From contig JAKSXM010000263.1 in the NCBI GenBank assembly GCA_022575985.1, positions 10,768,001 through 10,832,000 of the forward strand: DNA of 64,000 nucleotides, given 5' to 3'. This document shows, in pieces, positions 1-10,490 of the stretch. The notes beneath the pieces are model-generated. The model ran no database searches and was not told where the DNA came from. It saw only the letters and a list, made by a program, of their open reading frames with translations. Positions within the stretch are counted from its first letter, which is position 1. Every line of letters starts with the position of its first letter. This DNA comes from Anagrus nilaparvatae. Lineage: Eukaryota > Arthropoda > Insecta > Hymenoptera > Mymaridae. The translations under genes were made by a program, and so were the position numbers.

Positions 1-225
1 TTATTGAATATATAGGTATTTTCGAAGTGATTCATATATATTTCTGCTAAAAAACAAGATACAGCTGATCCCATAGCTAAGCCATCATTTTGATAAAAAT
101 ATTGATCTTTGTATCTGAAATAGTTTTGTTTTAAAAAAATATTTAAAATGTTGATTATTTCATTTATCTGATTTTTCTCAATTCTTTTGTGCTTAGTAAG
201 ATTGTTTTCTATGATTTTAATTGTT
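1..225 (-). pseudogene. Penelope-like element reverse transcriptase fragment, cut by the window edge
   Basis: Read on the minus strand, this stretch encodes the RT core typical of Penelope-like retroelements: YKDQYFYQNDGLAMGS is followed by AVSCFLAEIYMNHFE. In the family the DG(V/L)AMGSPLSP block precedes the catalytic YxDD, which would lie left of the window. The frame is open from about position 225 to the edge. PLEs copy themselves by target-primed reverse transcription with a telomerase-related RT. Confidence 0.75.
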
Positions 226-800
226 TAATTGTTTTTAATCGTCCGGTAAACAACAAAATTAAAAATAAAAAATTTTCTAAAAATAAAGTAAAATAAAATA
301 AAAAAATGTAGTGTAAAATATGAAAAATAATAGTGATAAAAAGTGCAATATAGTGTATGTAAGAAAAAATCAAAGAAAAAGAACTTAAAATTAAAAAATA
401 ATTAGTTTTCTATCTTTATATCATTATCATTAAATCATTATATTTATATTTTAACATGTGACAAATAATACACCTGATGAGGAAATTTTCAATTCTGAAA
501 CGCGTAGTGTAAAAATATTTATGAACAAAGTCGGATATAACAAAGAAAGAAATAAGCTTAATTTTTAATTTTTTTGGTTATTTATTGATACAAATAATAT
601 ATTTTTAGATACATAGGTAAATATTTATATAATTAAAATTTATATAATTATTAGAATACTAGTAAATATTATATTATAGTATATATTTATATAAATATAA
701 AATGATACGTATCAATTGATTTAAAAAGAAAAAAATTAAAAAATGCAATCAAATAAGGTATTACAAATCTAGCTTGATACATATGGTACTTATCAAGTAA
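226..800. other. AT-rich stretch without genes, flank of a PLE
   Basis: No coding sequence is seen. The stretch contains the hammerhead ribozyme motif at 469-511 and is otherwise A/T-rich. It separates the PLE fragment at the left edge from the first recognisable Polinton remnant. Confidence 0.5.
469..511 (+). ncRNA. Hammerhead ribozyme motif, PLE-type minimal
   Basis: The full conserved core is present in order. Stem I is TACAC (469-473) with GTGTA (507-511). Then come CTGATGA (474-480), stem II GGAA (481-484) with TTCT (493-496, one G.U pair), and GAA (497-499). Stem III is the palindrome ACGCGT (500-505), and A506 is the expected cleavage base. Minimal hammerheads with a loop-less self-complementary stem III, suited to dimer formation, are known from the flanking repeats of animal PLEs. 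A PLE RT fragment lies 240 bp to the left, on the opposite strand, which fits an inverted flanking repeat or a second copy. Activity cannot be judged. Confidence 0.8.
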
Positions 801-1481
801 TCAAAATTCAATGCATAAAGTTTTTTTAAGAAGAGATGGGAATCGTTCAGACTTGCAAACTCCAATTCAGGCGATTCTGGCTCTAGCTTCTGTTTGAAAT
901 TTTCGGTGACTATTTTATCAAATTCGTTGCATATGAGTTTAATATCTTTGATGTTTATTTGCGTAATGATATTTTTTTCGGATGCCTTCGACTTTTAAGT
1001 AATATAATTAATAAATTTATCTTTTAATAGAAACAAATAGTTTCTTTTTGCATTCAGTTGATCAAACTTGGTGTCAATTACGTGTGATAAATCTTTTAAA
1101 GTATCGAAACTGACTTTTTTTAAAACTAGACTTACTTTGAATTTTTTATTGTTTGGTTTGTTTTCTTCGGTGGATATTTCTATAGCTTTATCTTAGTATC
1201 TGCGAGTTAGTTTTATATTAAAATCTTCGTCACTGTTTTTCATATTTTTTTCTTGTAGATACTCATCAATTTTTGGGAAATACGTTTGCAGGCGTTTCCA
1301 GCCGTTTTGATTCAGAGCTAGATATTTTTATTGCCACATAGCCGGAAAACAAAGTAAAACTTCGTTTTAAATCGAATCCAATAAAGATTTTTTTGGAATA
1401 GGATCTGTTGAGACCGTAAAATGTTGAAAGTAATAAAGGTCGAAGCATACGGGTGCTGTTATATGAGCTTGAGTCAACCAT
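800..1481 (-). pseudogene. Polinton small conserved protein, frameshifted
   Basis: From the ATG at 1481 the reading is MVDSSSYNSTRMLRPLLLST, then FYGLNRSYSKKIFIGFD. The frame shifts near 1320 into WKRLQTYFPKIDEYLQEKN and a lysine-rich stretch likely to be helical, with one further stop. Proteins starting with an 'RPLL.S..YG.N..Y..K..IG.D' block and a 'W..L...FP.I' block occur in insect Polintons; I know no function. It lies directly after the protease remnant, as expected for one transcription unit. The end of the remnant near 800 is uncertain. Confidence 0.45.
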
Positions 1482-1736
1482 TTTAATTTTTTTTTGTAAA
1501 TTTAATAAATTGTACGTTAATGTAAACTTTTTTTTAATTTTAAAATTTTAAAGTTTTACAGTTGCAAGATTGTACTCTGAAGCGAGCGTATGACCCACTG
1601 CCGAAATTCTTTTGTAAATGATTAATTATGAGAGATAAGCGTCTCTCTTCTGCCGTTTCTTTTATGATTTTTTTTACGCTTAAGTTTGTTGACGTATGAC
1701 GCAGCGATTTTGTCGTTGAGTTTTAAGTCGGAAGTA

Positions 1737-2112
1737 AAATTATTTAAGAAATCCTCCATTTTGTAACCACGTGTCTTGTAATTCAAAAATATTATTGGAA
1801 ATTGACCGCAGACATTAGATGATGCGCTTTGAAGTTGTCTTCTATTCCAGGTAAAGCGCTTGCAGTTTTTTTCTTAAACGTCTAACGTGGTTTATGACGT
1901 ATGGTGCTAACCTATAGCTGTCAAAAAATAAACTTTGTCCTCTGCAATTAACGTAAACGGCTACCCAATGCTGGCCAGGTAGTAAATTGCCTTAGGTGTT
2001 TAATACAAAAGCTACAGGCTTATTCCAGAGTCGAGGTATATTGTCGGCTGGAAATACCCCAACCGTGCGGGAGGATATCTTAGATAGAAATCCCAAAATT
2101 TCGAAGCTATTT
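1737..2112 (-). pseudogene. Polinton adenain-like cysteine protease, broken
   Basis: The maturation protease of Polintons and adenoviruses cleaves capsid precursors with a His-Glu/Asp-Cys site. Read on the minus strand it shows GVFPADNIP near the start, the histidine block QHWVAVYVN at about 1940-1965, FFDSYR, and the cysteine block SSNVCGQF at about 1800-1820, then an LNNF-type end. An in-frame stop precedes the His block and the frame shifts between the His and Cys blocks. Length and motif order match an adenain domain, so the identity is firm although the gene is dead. Confidence 0.75.
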
Positions 2113-2149
2113 ATTTTTAGGTGCAGCTGTATTTTACGTGATTAAATTT

Positions 2150-2553
2150 TATTGCATGCTGCATTCATCGAATCTTTCCGAGGTAAATTTTGGAAAGATG
2201 GACAATCGATTTATAACTCTAAATTTATCACTTTGTATGGTATGATTTTGTGTAGAAATACTATCTTGTCACGAACACGTACGTAAACTTTTCCTGCTTT
2301 TTTTGATATTAGTAGTAAATTTCTCGTCAATATTTTACCGGTTATGTCTCCCTCATACCAGTTTAATCCGTGATGGTTGTGGGTTAACCAATTGTTTTGT
2401 CTTTGGGAGTCGTATGATTTTTGTAGAGTTGTAAGGAGGTTTTGTTATACAGTGTGACTGAAATTCGCTGTTTGGTGCTATTATTGCGACTTCTTTTGGT
2501 AAAGTCTTGCCTTCGATACCCATTAAAAATTGTATATCCGCAATGATATCCAT
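2150..2553 (-). pseudogene. Polinton conserved protein with D-Q-F and HHG blocks, frameshifted
   Basis: From the ATG at 2553 it reads MDIIADIQFLMGIEGKTLPKE with KPPY downstream; after a frameshift near 2400 it continues as LTHNHHGLNWYEGD. A protein with a 'D.QGF......KE.A....H..KPP....HHG..W' pattern sits next to capsid genes in many insect Polintons. Its function is not known to me; an RNase H-like or exonuclease-like fold is a guess. It starts about 20 bp after the major capsid stop. The tail toward the protease is broken by several stops. Confidence 0.5.
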
Positions 2554-2572
2554 GTTTGGTATGGAAACGCAG

Positions 2573-3681
2573 CTAGCCGATGTAACAGTTTGATTTGACA
2601 ATTTCTTTCAGAGCCTCTGTGAAGCGAATTTCTATGCGCATGCTATCGTGCTTTACGAGATTCCAATGGTCTTCACTGGCTGATAGGTCAGGTGTCAAGT
2701 CAAATACGTAGAGGCAAAATCCGGATGGATAGGAAAACCTATCGATTCTGTTGCCATGATTACGGAAATGAATATCAATCCCGCTGAATAATGTATGGGA
2801 AGCCTCGACGTAAGCTGCATTATCACCGGTTTAAGCGGGTTCAAGCGTTTCGGTATCTGACCTATGATAACCGAATCTATCGTGTGATTCAATATCCCCT
2901 GCGAAATAACGACTAATTTAACGTCGACTCTGGTTAAGTCGTATTTTTCCGTGATTTTTGACAATGTATTTGCATGTGCGATGAGGTAATGTAGGTTCGT
3001 AAAAATGTACGTAATGCGTACCTGTCTCGTACATTAGTGCAAAAGCTGGTCGGGCTTTTATTAGTCTTACTTTCAAATTGTCACCGTTGAGCAGGAAATT
3101 GTTTTGGTTGAAGACGTCACTGTGTACGTGGCTAATCATATATTTGCTTTTGTTAGCATTTAACATCATAAGACGTCCTTCTAGACCAATATTACCGTTT
3201 TTTAAATCATCAATCTTTTTCGCTGTGTTGTCATACCAGAAGACGCATTGTAGATGCGAATTTTTCGAATCATATCCGTAGTTGAGCAAATTATCAATGT
3301 ATGCTCGGTAACCATAACCGTTGCCCGGCGGAGTTACGATTTTTTGGATAAAAGAGACCTCCACTTACTGAAAAGTGAATGCATAAAATCATTTACTGGT
3401 CCAATGTTTTTTATTTGTAGGAAAGTTGCAGCGGAAGCCTCGCTTTGGTCCTCGTCCGTTTTTATTGTAACTTTTAAGATTAGCATGGTATGGGCCAGGT
3501 CGAGGTAATCTTCGGCATTTCCCAGAATATTAAATTCTATCAAGCAATCATCTGCTAAGCTGGCGATCCGTTTGTAGTTAACCCAATGACTCGATTCGAT
3601 GGTAACTTGAGTGGAAGGTACGGTAAATAATTCTAACTCGCTCTTTATCGATTCGCAAGAATGTGTATGCAGGAAAACCAT
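2573..3681 (-). pseudogene. Polinton major capsid protein (double jelly-roll), broken
   Basis: The ATG at 3681 starts MVFLHTHSCESIKSELELF, followed by GNAEDYLDLAHTML, the usual N-terminal region of the double jelly-roll major capsid protein that forms the hexons. After a frameshift near 3350 it continues with the YRAYIDNLLNYG block and VHSDVFNQNNFLLNGD, then YDLTRVDVKL, and a C-terminal MRIEIRFTEALK block. It ends at a stop at 2575-2573. The remnant is about 370 codons, somewhat shorter than usual (roughly 400-500), with at least two frame changes. The PLE inserted 110 bp upstream separates it from the pVI/pX-like gene. Confidence 0.8.
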
Positions 3682-3854
3682 TTTGAGTTTCTTATATTTT
3701 AAGATAAAATTTCGGCAAACGTATTATTACTTTTTTGTCGTATTTTTTTCTAAATATTTTTTATAGTTGATGATACGTCCAAATAAATTACTTAAATTAA
3801 GTGATAATACGACCTTGTTGGACCAAGAGCAATAAAAAATACAAATTATTTTTT

Positions 3855-3898
3855 ACCGAAGTTTCGTCATCGAACTGATAACCTTATCAAGGAACCTT
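3855..3898 (-). ncRNA. Degenerate hammerhead-like motif, left PLE repeat
   Basis: This is the minus-strand counterpart of the motif at 6943-6979. It keeps TTGATAA and the stem II arms GTTATC and GATGAC (one G.U pair), but the GAAACGTC segment has become GAAACTTC. That loses the self-complementary ACGT of stem III, so self-cleavage is unlikely. Confidence 0.4.
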
Positions 3899-4045
3899 TA
3901 TTAAAAAATTCATATATAATTTACAATGATCTATAAAATTAATTAGTTACAAAATTTATAAGCTTACCTAGTAGGTAGTTATCACATATTTCTAAAATAA
4001 GGTATAGCTATTAGGTATAGAAAACCTACTTACTCAGGTAGAGTT

Positions 4046-4795
4046 TTGAATTATTTATCTAATCATCCTATGCAACACAAAATAGCAATCATCAAAAATC
4101 TTACTGAAAAATCTATTAAATTGGCTGATAAAGAATTTCAACCGAGCAACCTCAAATACATTAATGAAATTTTACTGTTGAATAATTATCCTCAATGTTT
4201 AATCTCCAAGCACATCAAAAAGAGACTTATTCATTTAAATTCTCTCAATAGTTCACAAAATACAGATTCTGATACAAATTTTAATAGTAGAAACCTTTTC
4301 AAACTTCCATATGTAAATGAAAATATCACAAATGATATAATAAATTTCATTAAACAATATGATTTAAACATTATTTTTCACATACCGTTCAAACTTAATA
4401 AATTCATTAAATTAGGTAAAGATAAAATTAAAAAAGAAGAAAATAAAAATATAGTTTATTTAATTAATTGTAAAGATTGTGATAGTAAATGTATTGGCCA
4501 AACCGGTAGATTAGCCAGTACATGAATTTTTGAAGAACACCAAAAAAATTATAGTAGAAGTGAGAAAAACTACAATGTGATTTCTCTTCACAAGAAAGAA
4601 ACCAATAATCAAGGCTGTGAACATGATTTTGACTTCGAGGAGTTTGAAATTTTACACCAAGAAAGCAATTTAAAAAAAAGAGAGCTTGTTGAATTGTTCT
4701 ACATTAAAAAACATCAAAAGCATGCATTAAATGTAAAAACCGATCTAAAAAATTTCTCTCCTCCCTATGAAATACTTCTTAACCAAATCATTTAA
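4046..4795 (+). pseudogene. PLE reverse transcriptase C-terminus and GIY-YIG endonuclease, one internal stop
   Basis: The frame runs NYLSNHPMQHKIAIIKNL, a thumb-region block of Penelope-type RTs, to the endonuclease domain NIVYLINCKDCDSKCIGQTG, which corresponds to the family's zinc-linked GIY-YIG module (C..C....YIGQTGR). The YIG tyrosine is Cys here. A TGA at 4523, where Arg (CGA) is expected before the conserved EH, breaks the frame. It then continues through HKKETNNQGCEHDFDFEEFE to a typical end near 4795. RT fingers and palm are absent upstream. The endonuclease normally nicks the target to prime reverse transcription. Confidence 0.78.
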
Positions 4796-4886
4796 AATAA
4801 TATTTTTTTCAAGCAGTCGTTATTTGTATTACATTTATTTATGAATTTTATTTGTAAATATTCTTTCTCTCTCATATACATATATA

Positions 4887-4978
4887 TACCGGGTGGAACA
4901 CAATTACCGCGAATTTTTACATTCCTAACATATATTAAAGCAATGTAAATAACCGTGGTAATTGTATTCCAACCTGTA
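4887..4978. mobile_element. Short MITE within the PLE
   Basis: About 28-bp imperfect terminal inverted repeats (CCGGGTGGAACACAATTACC on the left; GGTAATTGTATTCCAACCTG on the right) bracket about 40 bp. Both ends are flanked by TATATA, consistent with a TA-targeting (mariner-like) MITE. No coding capacity. Confidence 0.5.
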
Positions 4979-5080
4979 TATATAGTTCATAAACAGTAGC
5001 ATTCAGAATGTGTAACAGTTTAATTAATCTATTATTTTCAACTATTGTTAATTATTTTTAATAAATCTAAATTTTATTAA

Positions 5081-6755
5081 CCCTTAGGTGGCCGGCAGGA
5101 CACCCGTGTACCTTTTCGGTCTAAAATTGAAAAATTTTTATACTTAGACTCAAAATTTTTTTTCTAGCTTCTAGGCTAGCTTCAAGCAACTAATATTTTA
5201 GTGATTTCAATGGTCAGAAGTTAAAAAAAATTATTTTATGTAAGCAAAAAATGTAATTTTTAAAGGGACCTTCCCAGGGCCGGCAGGGGTACCCGTGTAC
5301 CCAGATAAAAAAATATGTCTTTTATTAAATATTTGTATAAGAAAAAGGTAATAATTCATAGAATAAAGCAATATTATTATTATTTAATAATTTTAATACT
5401 TTTTTGATTCCATATTTTCCAGGTTTACTAGGTATATAATGGGTAAAACTGGTACGCCCGGGCGCGCCCCCGATATGAAAAAAGCTGCTTGTCAATAGTT
5501 AATTTGTTACTTATTGGGGCAATTTTATCACAAAAAATACCGATTGCACTGTGTTTGGTATGTAAAAATATGGTTACTGGCTAATTTTTAAGGCTCTAAG
5601 TGGCTTGGTTGTGATTTGGCAGCTGTTTTTACAATTTTGATTCTTTTTGAATTCTCAGCCAGCCGTATGCTTTTTATTTTCTGGACGCCCTAAATAAGCC
5701 TAAAAAATATTTTCTATATAAAGCTAGGTAGTAAAAATCCCCGTCCAATCCGAATCTGACCATATTTTTTCGGTAAAACTTCAGGAAAACCCGGAAAATT
5801 GGAAAAACTAAAGGAAACTTTCAAATACAAAGTTCTCAATAAGCGTAACTTTTTTTTATTATTTTTTTTTTTGTTACTTTGTTTTTGTTTCTTTTGCAGC
5901 GTCAATGAGGCCTATAAAATTTTACACAGGAGTTTTTCAACGTAAAATTTCCCGAGGAATGCGAAAATAAAGTCAGATTTTGGATTTTCTATCAGGAAAT
6001 GCGAGAAAATCGGAAAATTCAGAAAATGAAAAAATTTCAAAATCATTTTTTTGAGCCTAAAATTGATTTTTAAGCACTTAAAAGGCAAATGCGACAAAAA
6101 AGGATTTTACCACCATAAAAAGTATGGGAAAACACATTTAAAAAAAATAAAAAAAATTTTTAAAAAATGACGCTTTTTGAGAAATTTGTATTTGAAAGTT
6201 TCCTTTAGTTTTTCTGATTTTCCGGCTTTTCCTGAAGTTTTTCCGAAAAAATATGGTCAGATTCGGATTGGACGGGGATTTTTACTACCGAGCTTTATAT
6301 AGAAAATATTTTTTAGGCTTACTTAGGGCGTCCAGAAAATAAAAAGCATACGGCTAGCTGAGAATTCGAAAAAAATCAAAATTGTAAAAACAGCTGCCAA
6401 ATCGAAATCAAGCCACTTAGAGCCTTAAAAATTGGCCAGTAACCATATTTTTACATACCAAACACAATGCAATCAGTATTTTTTAAATTCAAGACATTGA
6501 CCTCAGACTTGGGTAAAAATTGCTAAGAACTACCGAATTATATTTTATCGGTTTTATCGTTTTTAATAATCAAATATTGAGTTTCTGGTTTTGAAATAAT
6601 ATATATATTTTTTTAAATATTATAGTTTATGAAAACAAAAGAGTGTAAAATAAAATTTGCAACCTAATTAATTTTATTAACAAATATAAAGATGTGGGTA
6701 CACGGGTACCTCTGCCAGCCCGCAGCGTAAGTAAATCCTGCCGGCCACGCAAGGG
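5081..6755. mobile_element. TTAA-flanked foldback element (piggyBac-type, non-autonomous)
   Basis: TTAA at 5077-5080 and 6756-6759 flank ends that begin CCCTT and carry GGCCGGCAGG and CCCGTGTACC blocks in inverted orientation. TTAA duplication with CCC ends is the signature of piggyBac transposition. A second, inner inverted repeat (about 5545-5835 against 6180-6475) makes a long hairpin of about 290-bp arms. No transposase is present; the apparent open frames lie in the hairpin arms. Movement would depend on a transposase elsewhere. Confidence 0.75.
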
Positions 6756-6942
6756 TTAATATAAAAATGTTACTAATATAATAATTAAATATTTATAATT
6801 ATAAAATGTACTACCTAATTTTTGACTATATTTCTTATTTTAGAAATATGTGATAACTACCTACTTGGTAAGCTTATAAATTTTGTAACTAATTAATTTG
6901 ATAGATCATTGTAAATTATATATGAATTTTTTAATAAAGGTT

Positions 6943-6979
6943 CCTTGATAAGGTCATCAGTTCGATGACGAAACGTCGG
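6943..6979 (+). ncRNA. Hammerhead-like motif in the right PLE repeat
   Basis: The order is CC, TTGATAA (6945-6951), an extra G, stem II GTCATC (6953-6958) with GATGAC (6964-6969), GAA, the palindrome ACGT (6973-6976), C6977 and GG. Compared with CUGAUGA, positions 3 and 8 are U and A, which keeps a Watson-Crick pair where hammerheads have C3-G8. The extra G before stem II does not fit the standard core, so this is a variant or decayed form of the PLE ribozyme. Confidence 0.5.
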
Positions 6980-7228
6980 TAAAAAATAATTTGTATTTTT
7001 TATTGCTCTTGGTCCAATAAGGTCGTATTATCACTTAATTTTAAATATTTTTTCTTTTGTTTTTTCTTTTTTTCTTTTTTATGCCGTTTTTTGACGTTGT
7101 TTTTCTTTTAATTATTCTTCCTTTTTTTTCTTCTTTTTTCGTTTTTTTTCTTGCCCGGTTGTACGCAGAGTGCCAAGTGTATTCAGCAAGTGACTGCTTA
7201 CAGCCGGAGGTTTCAATTTATAACTAGT

Positions 7229-7564
7229 TCACTCCATTAGATACTTATCTAGCAGATCCTCTGCTTTTCTCTTTAAATTACCAACAGACTCGCGTACATG
7301 GATGCGCAGAGACTCTTTAACTGGTTTTTTATTCAATGCGATATCTGACAGTACATTTATACTGGTACGCCAAGCTTCTTTACCAACTACCTTAGCCCCT
7401 CTTGTAAATAAAGGTAGGATGCTGCGAAACAGTCTGCCAAGAAATGAGCCTATGCCGCTTCCCCGTTGATGTGGTGTTCCAATGTAAACGCAATTTATGC
7501 CTGTTCTAAATGCGCTTCCACCATTCCCAATTTGACTGTTGTAGTAATCAATGTAGTGGACCAT
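7229..7564 (-). pseudogene. Polinton pVI/pX-like minor virion protein
   Basis: A 111-codon open frame from ATG at 7564 reads MVHYIDYYNSQIGNGG, then GSGIGSFLGRLFRSILPLF and KVVGKEAWRTSINVLSDIA. Glycine-rich and amphipathic 'GxGIGSFLGGLFR..LPL' segments followed by a basic region are typical of the small membrane-active/core protein of Polintons and adintoviruses, compared with adenovirus pVI or pX. The frame is intact and about family length. It starts 14 bp after the penton stop, as in a compact late operon-like cluster. Its neighbours are dead, so I list it with the pseudogenes. Confidence 0.6.
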
Positions 7565-7578
7565 TTTGTTTTTTTTAA

Positions 7579-7740
7579 CTAATCCGTGCGCTTAAAATGC
7601 AACGTCAACGTCAACGTACCGGAATCAAATGGTACTGCTGAACCGTATTGGTCACGTAAGTCAATTTCAATGGATCTAAAAGACTTGTGTAATAAGGGTA
7701 CGTAAGAAGGGAGTGAGAAATTTTTAACCCTAACCGATTC
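7579..7740 (-). pseudogene. Polinton penton-like minor capsid protein, C-terminal part
   Basis: The minus-strand reading begins at the edge of the gypsy insertion and runs VRVKNFSLPSYVPLLHKSF, then RSIEIDLRDQYGSAVPFDSG and LTLTLHFKRTD before the stop. An '..IEIDIRD..G..VPFE.G...VTLHFR' end is the hallmark of the Polinton penton (single jelly-roll). The N-terminal parts lie 13.5 kb away at 21197-22633; the ATTC at 7737-7740 is the target duplication. Confidence 0.72.
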
Positions 7741-8842
7741 TGTAACGGGGCTACAAACGCATAAAAATAAATATTTCAAATAAATCTAACGAGCTGCCAA
7801 AAATTTATAAAAGTATAGTTTATTAATATTTCTAAAAATTTTTATACATTATAGCTAAATTACGACACACACGCACACATTAACAAAATCTTGACCAAGT
7901 CAAGATTAAGAAGAAAGTGGGGAGAAAGAAGAACCCGGAAGAGAATAAGCGGCACGCGACAGCGGAATTCGACGACTAGCTACCTGTTTATTAGGTTGAT
8001 TGATTATTGATTTTATTAATCTAGTCGTCATTATGTTAATTTTTGTTTAATATTATAAAGAACGTACAATTAATAAAAAGTGAACTGATTAAGTTGAATA
8101 CTGATTTTTGTCGTGAAAATATAAGTGAATTTTTAAAAGAATTAAAGAAAAGATTTAGAGAGCAAAATCGATCGGTTAATACTCTTGAATCGATTTTATA
8201 TTACAAGATACATAATTATCTAGACACGAGGTGTCAAGTTTTAAGATTGTCGTAAGATAAAATTTGAAGAAGTTTAAGAAGTTTAAGAGGTTTAAGGTGT
8301 CAATATTCGATCATTCTTATTTTAGTTGAAAAGAAGAAATTAAAAGGATATTATTAATTGATTATGTCATTAAATAAGAATTTTGAAGTCACAGAAAATA
8401 ATAACGAAGAAAGTAGGTCATCAACTCCTAAATAAGTGAATTACTGCGTGTGTGTGTCGCGACGGCAATATTATTATAAAATTAAAGTGAATTATAGGAC
8501 ATTGTCATAATTAATTTAAAATAAAAGACATTTTTAGCTTATAGTTAATTATATATTATTTTTGAAATAAAGTTAATAATTTGTGTGTTTATTGAAATTA
8601 CTAGTGTTTAATTTCTTTAAAAAGAAGATTTAACATCTCTCCCCTATTTCTTAGAAAATTCCCATGACTCTGATTTTAAGTATTTATATACATATGTTTT
8701 TCTCTTTCTCTTTCAACATAAAGATTGACTAGGTAAGTCCTGCGCTCGCGATTATTGAACCCGTGATATAGTGTATTATTATAAAATGCTGAATTTTTAA
8801 TAATGACTTTATTTCCGTAAGGGCGGAAATAAGCACATTACA
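7741..8842 (+). repeat. 5' LTR of the gypsy element
   Basis: It begins TGTAACGGGGCTACAAACG and ends AAGCACATTACA; TG...CA ends match the 3' LTR at 20336-21196. It is 241 bp longer because of a segment (about 7771-8015) absent from both 3' copies. That segment ends in a CTAGTCGTC motif whose inverse CGACGACTAG lies inside it. Otherwise the LTRs are nearly identical, which suggests a fairly young insertion. Confidence 0.85.
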
Positions 8843-10490
8843 AATATCACCCAACTATTCCGGTGATTTTTCGAGAAAAATGAGAGATGTTAATTTTTTT
8901 TTAATTTTTCGAAGCTTTTTTCTAAAATTGAAACATTTTTTTAAATTCGAAATTTTTTTTTTTTTGAATAAATAATAATAATTAGTTAGAATAAAATAGA
9001 AATAACAGAGAAAAAATTCAATCCGAGAGTGAAAGTGTGAATGTATGAGTGAATATTTAGATAGCGCTATATGACACCCAGATGCGATTTATTTTGCCGC
9101 GCGCTTATATGCTTATATACTCACGTAAATTTACGCACCCAATAGAGCAAAACGAAAAAATTTTTTATTGATAATAATTCTTTGTTTTCGATACAAATTA
9201 CATAAAATAGATTTAAAATCATAAGTTTAACATTAATTACCACTGTAAAAATTTAATTCCAAGAAAATTATATAAAAATAAAATTTTTTTTCTCTCGCCT
9301 TCGTTCCTTTTATATACACATATAAATTTTACCTTAAGAGGTCTTACGCTTTCAAATACTATAATTTCGAGGCAAGTTTGAGTGGTCATAAAAAAAAAAC
9401 TGCTTAAGCTATTTAAAAAATTTTTTTTTTATTGATTTTGTACATTATTAGGCAACCTTCCTTTTTTTTTTTTTAATTTTTATGTACATTAAGTACCTGA
9501 AAGATGGCAATAAATGAAGCGATGAAAAAAAAATAAAAAATCTTGTCCAACTGATTCAGCCGCCCAGGTTCATCTTAAAAAAAAAAATCATGTTTTTCTG
9601 CATGCCCTAAATTTGGCATTAAACTAAGGAAAAGGAAAAATATTGAAAATTAAAAAAGTTACACTAAAAATAAAAAATTTTGTCAAAATCACCCTCGTTT
9701 TCGGACACTCTCCCCCCTGTGAAATTTTTAAAAATAGTCCAATTAACTTTTCCGTAGTTTAATGCCATCTTAATTAGATAATAAAAAGATTAAAAAAAAA
9801 AGAAATTAAATCGGAGGAGTAGTTGTCTCTCAATCAGTCGGACAAATTTAAAAAAGTAGGTTTTGAGATAAACGCGTTTAAAATTTCTTTTTACGTATAA
9901 CTTTATCTTCTATACGGCAAAAAAAAATATTTTTCAGAATTTTATTATTATTTTATAAAAAAAATTACAAAAAAAAATAAATTACAACTTATTTCTCGTT
10001 AACATCCTTAAAAAAATATTTTATTATTCATTTTCAAAAAAAAATTTTCTTTCTTTTAGCCTGTAATAACCTAATTAACTGCAGCTTCTTATTTGACTAT
10101 CACCTCCCCCCTTAAAAAAAATTTTCGAAAAAAGCGAAAATTTCCCCAAAAAAAAATTTAAAATAAAGGGTTAAAATGGGACAGCAGATTGTCGTGATGT
10201 CACTACGTCGTTACAATAGGATATAATTAGTTTTATAACCCGCAAAACTTATTATACAGGTAAGAAAATGAGGAATGTTATAATATATAAGAAACAAATA
10301 ATAAAAATATAATATAATATAATATAATAATAATTATGAAAAAAAAATATTTTATAGTAAATGTAAAAAAAAGCATTAGAATTAATAAAAATAAAGATTT
10401 TCGACTTAATACTAACTTATTTTTAACAACGCCGTGCACTCAGTGTACTATATATACTAATAATAAAAAAGAAATTTTTTAAAGTTAAAA
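8843..10490 (+). other. Gypsy 5' leader, no genes
   Basis: A 1.65-kb AT-rich stretch between the 5' LTR and gag with long homopolymer runs. No coding frame and no recognisable primer-binding site directly after the LTR (the bases are AATATCACCCAACTATTCCG). Confidence 0.6.

Larger units (their letters stand above)
3794..7042 (+). mobile_element. Penelope-like element with inverted flanking repeats
   Basis: A roughly 220-bp repeat at 3794-4015 recurs inverted at 6811-7042. Both carry a GATGACGAAAC block typical of PLE flanking repeats. Between them lie the C-terminal part of a PLE RT plus its GIY-YIG-type endonuclease (4046-4795), a short MITE (4887-4978) and a TTAA-flanked foldback element (5081-6755). 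The insertion sits in the Polinton between its pVI/pX-like and major capsid genes. No clear target duplication could be assigned. Most of the RT is missing, so it is a truncated copy. Confidence 0.75.

Noticed and set aside
5714..6097. Two minus-strand open frames
   Set aside because: They lie in the hairpin arm and loop of the TTAA foldback element; lysine- and phenylalanine-rich composition reflects A/T runs.
8043..8255. 70-codon open frame in the gypsy LTR, seen three times (also 19475 and 20397)
   Set aside because: It has no ATG in frame, only TTG, and the copies are alike because the LTRs and the tandem duplication are recent. Conservation is not evidence of coding here.
8843..8870. 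Search for a gypsy primer-binding site after the 5' LTR
   Set aside because: The bases there do not match a tRNA 3' end that I recognise, so no site is called.
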